A DNA stretch of 64,000 bases from Micromonospora fulviviridis (GTDB lineage: Bacteria; Actinomycetota; Actinomycetes; Mycobacteriales; Micromonosporaceae), in the NCBI RefSeq assembly GCF_014648395.1, contig NZ_BMRA01000010.1:1-64000 (forward strand), written 5' to 3'. Both the position numbers and the translations under genes were made by a program. Every line of letters starts with the position of its first letter. The first letter of the stretch is position 1. The notes beneath the pieces are model-generated. The model saw only the letters and a list, made by a program, of their open reading frames with translations. It was not told the DNA's origin and ran no database searches. Positions 42,393 to 52,000 of this stretch are shown piece by piece.

Positions 42393-42983
42393 TCAGGATG
42401 CGGCGTCGGCGAGCGCGATCACTTCCTGCTTGAGCATCTTACGCAGACCACCTGCGTCCTTGGCATCGATGGCGGTGACGTTGGCTGCCGCGGCGCTTCC
42501 ACCGACGGTGATGAATCGCACCTGGGGAAAGGTGGGAGCGGCGGCCACAACGGCGTCGATCTGGGCAGGACCGGCGGCTATGACGAGGCCGCATTGGCTG
42601 CCCGCTAGGGACGCCACGTGGCTACGGGCGTTGTCGACTGTCTGTGGGCCGTTGACCGCCAGGTACTGGACTTTGACGAGGCTGGAGACCGAGGCCTCCT
42701 GCATGGCAGCCCAGACCGGCTTCGCTGAATCGCCACTGATCCCGGAGCGGTCGGTCAGCAGGCATGCGGTGACGTTCAGGTATTCGCGCTGACGCGGTTC
42801 GGGTTCGGGCCACAGCACCCAGACCGCCGTGACGGCCACGAGGAGGAGACCGAGTGCGGCCAGGGCGAGACGCCTCGGCCGCCCGGGCGCGAGCCGCAGG
42901 GCCGGGCGCCGTCGGGACGGCAGCTTCTGGAGCCGGCGGCGCCGGTCTGCTGCCACCGGGCGCGGCCGTACGTGATTGGACAC
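42393..42983 (-). CDS. Membrane-anchored BMP-like (periplasmic-binding fold) protein, short
   Basis: A 196-residue protein with a basic cytoplasmic start (RRRRLQKLPSRRRPALRLAP), one transmembrane helix at about 38-60 and an extracellular domain starting NVTACLLTDRSGISGDSAKP. That segment and CGLVIAAGPAQIDAVVAAA match the first lobe of BMP/PnrA-type solute-binding proteins. The second lobe is missing, and no ABC transporter genes are nearby, so it may be a sensor or scaffold. It is divergent from the RHS toxin gene with only 107 bp between the starts. Confidence 0.6.
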   Translation of the reverse strand: MSNHVRPRPVAADRRRRLQKLPSRRRPALRLAPGRPRRLALAALGLLLVAVTAVWVLWPEPEPRQREYLNVTACLLTDRSGISGDSAKPVWAAMQEASVSSLVKVQYLAVNGPQTVDNARSHVASLAGSQCGLVIAAGPAQIDAVVAAAPTFPQVRFITVGGSAAAANVTAIDAKDAGGLRKMLKQEVIALADAAS

Positions 42984-43014
42984 CGGCGCACCCTAAGTGA
43001 GCCGCGGCTGGATA

Positions 43015-43026
43015 ACAAGATCTTGT
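43015..43026. promoter_or_regulatory. Palindromic candidate operator between BMP-like gene and RHS toxin
   Basis: ACAAGATCTTGT is a perfect 12-base palindrome, 32 bp before the BMP-like start and 65 bp before the RHS start. A related CAAGATCT-TGTGCA string occurs upstream of the secreted FG-GAP gene at 37996. It could be a shared regulator site; this is unproven. Confidence 0.35.
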
Positions 43027-43090
43027 GCAGATGCCACCACCCACGCGAGACTCCCCGGGCTGTTGATCAATCCCAGTCTCGGAGGAGCCC

Positions 43091-46000
43091 ATGAGGCGCC
43101 GGATCGCTGTCGTCACCACGTTGGCGTTGGCGCTGTCGTTGGGAGTGCCGCAGGGGGCGGTACCCGAGGATGGTGGTTTTCCGCTGCCGTCGCTGTCGTC
43201 GTGGTTCCGGCAGTTGCCGGCGTGGGCGGACGTGCGGGGCGTGCCGGTGCAGAAGTCCGCTGGCGGCGCCAAGAACCGTGATCACTACGTTTCGGCGGAG
43301 CAGACCCGGGCCGACGGCGGACAGGGTCAGGCGCCTGGCCGGGGGCGCGGCGCGGTCGATGCCGAGAATCCCGCACCGCCACCGACGAAGACCTGGACGG
43401 CCCCGCCACTGTCCGGGGAGAACAGCTTCAACGAGCAGACCAGCAAGCGGGTGCCCCAGCGGTCGAGCGCCCGGTACGACGAGTTTCAGAACGCCGACGG
43501 CTCGTTCACCCGCCGGCTGTACGGCTCACGGGTCAACTTCAAGGGCGCTGGCGGGGAATACCAGCCGATTGACACTGCATTGATCCGCCGCGGCGGCCGG
43601 TGGGCAATGGGCGCGAACTCCATCGACGTGAACCTGGCCACCCGCGGCTCCGCTGGAGCCGCAGATCCGCTGGCGTCGGTCACAACCGCCTCGGGTCATT
43701 CGCTGGCATACGGCCTGCAAGGAGCAGCGCAGGTGACAGCCGTGGTCGAAGGCTCCACGGCAACGTACCCGGAAATCCTGCCCGGCACGGACATCGAGCT
43801 GGCTGCCTTCGCTGACGGCCTCAAGGAGACCATCGTCCTCAAGTCTCCGGCGGCGGGCAATCAGTGGGTTTTCCCGCTACGGCTGGACGGGCTGACCCCG
43901 CAGCTGCGCAGTGACGGGTCGATCGCGTTGCTCGATGCGAAGGGCGAGTTGGCGCTGCGGGTGCCGCAGGGCTACATGGAGGACTCCAACGTCCACCCCA
44001 AGTCCGGCGCGCCGGCACAGTCGTCCGCGGTCACCTATGAGTTGATCACCGTCAACGGTGGGCCCGCGCTGCGGGTGACAGCCGACGCAGCGTGGTTGGC
44101 CGACCCTGCTCGACGTTTCCCGGTTCGGGTCGACCCTTCGACGATGGACACCGTCGACACCGGTGACGTTTTTGTCGACAACGACTCGAGTACGACCAAC
44201 CACAACACCGACGACCTGCCGGTCGGCACCTGGAACAACGGCACGTCGATCTCGCGATCCTTCATCCACTTCGACGAGTTCGACAACGACGGCCTAGTAG
44301 GCACGCAGATCAAAGCAGCGAAGCTGTTCCTCTACCACACCTGGTCATGGAACTGCGGCGACAACACACCCTTCTTCGTGCGGCAGATCCACGAACCGTG
44401 GACCGTCGATTCGCTGACCAACAACGCGGGCCTGGCCGCAGGCCCTACCTTCGGAGTCGCGATCGGCTCATTGACGATCACGAACAACTCTCCTGCGTGC
44501 GGGAACACGTCGGGCGATCGCAGCGTCGGCAAGTGGTGGTCGGTGCCGCTCTCGCTGACGACCTTCAACGCCTGGTCGACCCGGGACATCGGCAACAACG
44601 GTCTGGCGCTCACCGCATCGGAGACCAGTTCCACCGGCTTCAAGCGGTTCACCTCCGCCAACTATGGCGCGGCCTACAAGCCGTACCTGCAGCTCACCTA
44701 CGACTTGAACGAATATCCGCAGGTCAACGAGCAGTACCCGGGTTACGGGCAGGCCGTGCAGACGTTGACGCCAGAACTGCTGGCTGACGCGCACGACCCG
44801 GACAAGTTCCCGAAGTCGCTGCAATACAAGTTCACCGTCTACGGCAGTGACAGCAAGACCCAGATCGCCACCTCAAACTGGATCACCAAGAAGTCGTGGA
44901 CCCTCCCATCCGGCGTGCTGACCTGGGGTGAGTCCTACTACTGGACGGTGCAGGTCTCCGACGGCCTCCTCGTCGACAATGCTGCCCCACCGAAGTACCT
45001 GCTGGTCACACCGGTGCCGCAGCCGTCGATCACGTCTGGGCTGTCGCAGAACTCGGGACGCGGGTTTGACCCGAGCATCGGCAACTACACCACTGCCACC
45101 AGGGACGCGATGGTCAACACGGTCGGTCCGCCGCTGGAGATCACACGGTCGTACAACAGCATCGATCCGCGCAGCGGCCACGCGTTCGGCGCTGGCTGGT
45201 CGACCATGGCCGACGCACGGGCGACCGAGCGGTACGCCAGCGGGACCACCGTCGTCAACACCGTGGTGGTGACCTACCCGAACGGCCGCGAGATGGCCTT
45301 CGGTCGCAACGGCAACGGCACGTTCTCCTCACCAGCCGGGCGTACGGTCACGCTCTCGACGGTCACCGGCGGTTACAAGCTGTTGGAGAAGGACGGCACC
45401 AGCTACGAGTTCCTGACCTCTCAGGGCTCGGGTCGGTACGCGGTGACCAAGGTCAAGGACGTCTCCGGCCGAGCGTTGACGTTCACCTACACCAGCGGCC
45501 TGATGACCAAGATGACCGCCGCGTCGGGACGGACCCTGACGCTGGGCTGGGCCACCCCACCGGGTGCCAGCGCGGCGCACGTCGCATCGGTCAGCACCGA
45601 TCCCGTCACCGTCGACGGCCAGACAACGCAGAACACCTGGACCTACAGTTACGCTGGCGACGCGCTGACCCAGGCCTGCCCGCCGACGTCCAGCACGCAG
45701 TGCCACACCTACACCTACACCAATGGCTCGCTGTACCAGACCGCGGTGAGCAACGCCCTTCCTCACTCGTATTGGCGGCTGACCGAGACCAGCGGCACCA
45801 CCGCCGCCAGCTCGGTGCTCGAGAACGCCGGCGCCGACAACGGCATCTACAGCAATGTGACCCTGGGGCAGCCTGGCCCGCTGGCCGCCTCTGCGGCCAC
45901 GGCAGCCGGTTTCAACGGCACCTCGTCGCAGGTGTCGGTGCCGGCCAAGCTGGTCGGGGACGCCTCCCAACAGGCGATCAGCATGTGGTTCAAGACCTCC

Positions 46001-49000
46001 GGCGGCGACGGTGTGCTCTACGGCCAGTCCTGGGAATCGGCCACGGCGAGCACCGCCAAGGGGGCTTACAACCCGACGTTGTACATCGGCTCCAACGGGA
46101 AGCTCGTGGGAGGATTTCCCACCGCCCCGACCCTGGGCACCTCCATCGGAAGCCTGATCGCCTACGGGCAGGGACAGTGCTTGGAGGTACCCGGGAACTC
46201 CTCGGCGAACGGGGTGATCCTGGCGCTGGGCCCCTGCACCGGGGCGGCAAACCAGCAGTGGACATGGACAGCGGACCGGGAGTTGCGGGTAACCAGCGGA
46301 GGCGCGGTCAAGTGCGCGGGCGTTTCTGGCGGCGGCATCGCTAACGGCGTGGACGTCGTGACCTGGTCCTGCACCGGTGCGGTCGACCAGAAGTGGGACG
46401 TGCGAGCCAACGGCCAGATCATCAACGACAACTCCACCAAGTGCCTGGATTCGGTCGGTGACGGCTCGCAAAACGGCGCGGAGATGCAAATCTGGGCATG
46501 CGGCCGGGCGAACCAAACCGACCAGTCGTTCGTGGCGCGAGCGCACAACCCGATGCAATCAGCGGCCAGCGTCGCGGACAACCAGTGGCACCACGTCGTG
46601 CTGTCGGCATCGGGCAACAAGCAGCAGATGTTCGTCGACGGCGTCCAGGTGGCGCAGCAGACCGGCGTCGCCGTCCAGGACATGAGCCCGGTCTACTCCT
46701 ATATCGGAACCGGCTTCCTCGGCGGAGGCTGGCCGAACCAGTCGCACGGCAGCACGATCAGCAATCTTGGCGCCCGGGACCACTTCACGGGATCGGTGGC
46801 CGAGGTCGCGCTGTTCGACACGCCGGTCACCGACCAGATGGTCGGCGACATTTACCGGGCCAGGACCCCGGTGACACCGCTGACAACGGTTCGGCGCCCG
46901 TCCGGCAACGCGACCGCACAGGTCGCCTACGACGGCGTGACCGGCCGGGTCAGCCAGATGACCGACGGCAACGGAGGAGTGTGGCGTCCGCTCCCCGCGT
47001 CCGTGGCCGGCACCACGAAAATTTACGAGAGCACGGTGCTGGGCGGCGCGCCGTCGAACTACTGGCGGCTGGCGGAGACCGGCACGGTGGACGCCGTCAA
47101 TGAGGTCAACGGGGACATCGCCAGCTACAGCTCAGTAACGCTCGGCGGGACGCCCGGCCCGTTCGGACCGTCCGCTCCGGCGGCATCGTTCAACGGCACG
47201 TCCTCTTACCTGAGGTTGCCGGGCGCGGAGATCCCGCCGGCGACGGCCGATGACCGTTCGGTCGGTCTGTGGTTCAAGACCAGCAGTTCAGCAGGTGGGG
47301 TCCTGGCCGGGTTCCAGACCTACGCGCTCGGGCAGAGTGGGGACCTCCAGTGGCTTCCCGCGCTGTACATCGGTGTCGACGGAAAGCTGCGCGGGACCTT
47401 CTGCTACTGCACCGGCGCCGGTGCGATGACCTCGACCACCACGGTCAACGACGGCAAATGGCACTCGGCGGTGCTGACCCGCACGGCCACCGGCCAGGCC
47501 CTGTACCTGGACGGCAAGCAGATCGGCACCAAGACGACCACGTCGACGGAGACCCGCACCCTGGACTACGGCTACATTGGCGCGGGCAAGGTCAGCACCC
47601 ATTGGCCGTCCACGCCGACGAACCTCAACGGTTACTTCAACGGGCAGATCGCCGAGGTCGCGTTCTACCGCTCGTCACTGGACGCGAAGCACGTCGAGGC
47701 GCAGTTCAAGGCCCGGGACGCGGTGAAGGCCGCGGCCGTGCCGGGGGTTACCTACACCGTGGTGCACCCGGACGACGCCCAGAGCAAGGACGTGCACGAC
47801 CTGCAGGCCGGGCGCAAGGTCGCCGAGATCGACGTCCGCGGCTTCACGACCCGATTCGGCTACAGCAGCAAGGGCTACCTGCGCACGGTCACTGACCCCA
47901 ACGGCAACATGACCATCAACGAGCACGACGTGCGCGGCAACGTGGTCTCCACCACCACCTGCCAGGACCGGTCGGCGAACAAGTGCTCAACGAGCTACTC
48001 CACCTACTACCCGGATGCCACCACTCAGACCCCGCCGGCGAACGTGCTCAACGACCGGTTGCTCGAGAAGCGGGAAGCAGGGTCGACGTCGGCGTCTGAC
48101 AACACCTACCTGACCACCTACACGTACGACCCCGTCACCGGCAACCGCACCGCGACCACCGACCCCCTGGGGCGCAGGACAACCATCGCCTACACCGACG
48201 GCACCACCGTCGCGGCGTTCGGCGGGGGCTTCGCCCCGCCCGGCCTGCCATCGACGATCACCAAGCCGGGCGGCGGCGTGGTACGCATCGTCTACTTCGC
48301 GAACGGCGACATCGCGGAGGTGACCGACCCGGCAGGCTTGGTCACTCGGTACGAGTACGACCAGCTGGGCCGCACCACCAAGGAAATCGACGTCGTCGGA
48401 GGCGTGCCCAGCTCGACGACCGCCTTCAAGCACGACGCGCTGGACCGGGTGGTCGAGCGGACGGACCCGGCGACCACCAACCAGGTCACCGGCGCGACGC
48501 ATACCCCGGTCACCGCCGTCGCCTACAACGAGGACGGCCTGCCGGTATCGGAGACCGTGTCGGACAGCACCGGCGGGGACGCGCCGCGCACCGTGACCTA
48601 CGGCTACGACAGCCACGGGCGGCGGGTGACCGAGACCGACGCCAGGGGCAAGACGCTGACCCTCGGCTACGACCCGTATGGCCGGGTGGACCGACAGACC
48701 CACGCCGACGGCAGCATCGTGCGCACCGACTACGACGCCCTTGGTAACGAGCTCGCCGTGGTGGTGGAGGACTACACCGGGGACCCGAACAATCCCTCGG
48801 CGCCGACGGACCTGGTCGTCAAGTCGATGGCGTACGACCCGGGCGGCCGCCTGGCGTCGGTGACCGACGCGATGGGCTGGAAGACGGAGTACACCTACAC
48901 CGACAACAACCTGCTCGCCACGGTGACCCGGCGCGACCCCAGCACCGGCGCGTCCTTCGTGCAGGAGAACAACAGCTACGACGCCGCGGGCAACCTGGTC

Positions 49001-52000
49001 TCGCAGACCACGAACAACGGTTTGACGCGGACCGACCGTACGTACGACGCGGTCGGCCGCGGCCGGACCGCGACCCTCGACCCGAACGGACTCAACCGCA
49101 CCACCAGCCACACCTACTCGGCAAACGACGACGTGCTGTCCACGACCCTGACCCAGGGCGGCACCCTGGTAGGCGCCTCGGAGGCACTGTATGACCCGCT
49201 AGGCCGGGTCTTGTCGAGCACGACGTACACCGGCGGCGGAGCGACCCCGGTTGGCCGGTGGAAACTTGACGAGACCACCGGCGGCACGGCCGTGGACTCC
49301 ACCGGCAACAACGCCGGCACGCTGCCGGCCAGCGGGGTCAGCTGGTCCACCGACCACGGCGGATCGGCGCAGTTCACCGGCACCACCGCCATCGAGACGG
49401 CGGGCCCGGCGGTGGACGCCACTGCGGGCTTCACCGTCGCCGCATGGGTCTACCTGACCGACGGCACCGCCAAGCACAAAGCCGTCGCCGCACGCGGCGC
49501 GCTGCAGGACGCCTTCTCGCTCGGCTTCGACGACGCCACCACCGAGTGGCGGTTCAACATGAAGGACTCCGACACCACCGGATCGGCGGGCAAGGCCGCC
49601 AAGACATCGGCGTCGGGGCAGCTGAACACCTGGACCCACCTGGCGGGCACCTACGATCCCGCCTCCGGCACGATGAGCCTGTACGTCAACGGGGTGCTCA
49701 AGCACACCGCCACCGCGACCGCGGCGTTGACGCCGCGCAAGTCTGTGCTCATCGGCGCCGGCACCTGGAACGGCGTGCTGGAGAACTTCTGGCAGGGCCG
49801 GGTCGACGACGTGCAGATTTACTCGCGGCCGCTGAACGGCAGCGAGGTGGGCCAGGTGCACTCCGGCGCCCTGCCTGCCGCGGATGCTCGGGTCATCCGC
49901 ACGAGCTACACCCTGGACGTGGACGGCTCCATCACGTCGACGACGGACCCGAGGGGCAACACCACCTACGTGACCAACGACGAGGTGGGCCGCGCCGTGG
50001 TGACCACCTCCCCGGCGGTGAGCACCGTGGTGGGAGAGCAGGCACCGGTCACCGCGGTGTCGACGGTTCGGCTCGGCTACAACACCTTCGGCGAGCTGAC
50101 CGAACAGCAGGACCCCAATGGCAACGTCACCGTCGTCCGCTATGACGCCGCCGGCCAGCCGGTAGAGACGCAACTGCCCGCGTACACCCCGCCGGGCTCC
50201 TCCAACCCGATCGCGGCGAAGACAACCAACGTGTACAACGCCGTGGGACAGGTGGTGTCCACCTCCGACCCGCTCGGCGCGGAAACCTCGATCGTCTACG
50301 ACCAGCTGGGTCGCGCCGCGAAGGTCACCGCACCCGACGGAGGCGTGAGCCGCTTCGAGTACAACCTCAACGGCGACCTGCTTTCACAGACCGACCCGAC
50401 CGGGGCGAAGGGCACCGCCACCTACGACTACCTGGGCCGGACGCTGACCTCCACCGAGGTGGTGCGCCAAACCGGGCAGGCGCACACAACCACATTCGGG
50501 TACGTGTCTTCCCCGTGGCCGACGTCGATCACCTCGCCGACCGGCGTGGTCACGAGGCAGGACTACAACACCGCCGGTGAGCAGACCTCGGTGACCGACG
50601 CGGCCCGCAACACCACCACCACGCAGTACGACGGCGCCGGCCGTCCGGTCAGGGTCACCGCTCCCGACCAGACTTACCAGACCATGGCCTACGACCTGGC
50701 CGGGCGGGCGATCAGCGCCAAGTCGTACTCGCCCGGCGCGACCAGCGCGCCGGCCGACGACGTGCTGTTGCGTACGGTGTCCAGCCAGTACGACACGGCC
50801 GGCAACCTGGTGGCGGCCACCGACGCGCGGGGCACGACGAAGACGTTCGCCTTCGACGCGGCCGGGCAGCTGGTGTCGCAGACCGAGCCGATCAGCGGAT
50901 CCGACCAGATCGTCACGACGTTCGGCTACGACCTAGCCGGCCGGCAGACCCGGTTCACCGACGGCCGCGGCAACAGGTTCATCACAACCTACAACCCGTG
51001 GGGCCTGGTCGAGTCGCAGATCGAGCCCGCCACGACCGCCTACCCGACGCTCGCCGACCGCACGTTCACCATGTCGTACGACGCGGCGGGTCAGCTGGTA
51101 CGGCTGGACTCGCCGGGCGGGGTGAGCGTCACCTCGGAGTACGACGACCTGGGCCGGCTGGTGCGCAGCTCCGGCGCCGGCGCGCAGGCGACGACGGTGG
51201 ACCGCACGTTCGGCTACGACGCGGCGGGCCGGATGACGTCGTTCGTCGGCTCGGCGGGCGAGACCACCGTCGAGTACGACGACCGCAGCCTGCCTGTGAC
51301 GATCGGTGGCGTATCCGGGGCCTCGTCGTATGCCTACAACGGCGACGGGTCGCTGACCTCCCGTACGGATGCGGCCGGGACGACGTCGTACACCTACGAC
51401 ACCGCTGGCCGCCCCGCCACGGTGGTCAACCCGACCGCGGGGACGAACCTGTCCTACGGGTACAACACCCTGTCACAGGTGTCGTCGATCACGTACGGCG
51501 CGGGCGGTAACGTCCGGTCGTTCGGCTACGACGAGCTGCACCGGGTGACGTCCGACGAGCTGAAGACCAGCGGCGGCACCAGCATCGCCAAGATCCAGTA
51601 CGGGTGGGACCTCAACGACAACGTCACCTCGAAGACGACCACCGGGCTCACCGGCGCGGCGGCCAACACCTACACCTACGACCTGGCCGACCGGCTGATC
51701 GGCTGGAACAACGGCACCACCCCGGTGGTGTACGCGTACGACAAGTCCGGCAACCGGGTGCAGGCGGGCAGCAAGACGTTCGCCTATGACGCCCGCAACC
51801 AGTTGCTGTCATCGTCGGACGGCGCGAGCTACGAATACACGCCGCGGGGCACGCTCGCGCGCACCAGGTCCGGCGGCCAGGACACTGACACCGTCACGGA
51901 CGCGTTCAACCAGGTGGAGTCTCAGGGCGCGGCCGGTGGTGTGGCGTCTACCTACACCTACGACGGCTTGGGTCGGCTGATCCAGCCAAACCTGACGTAC

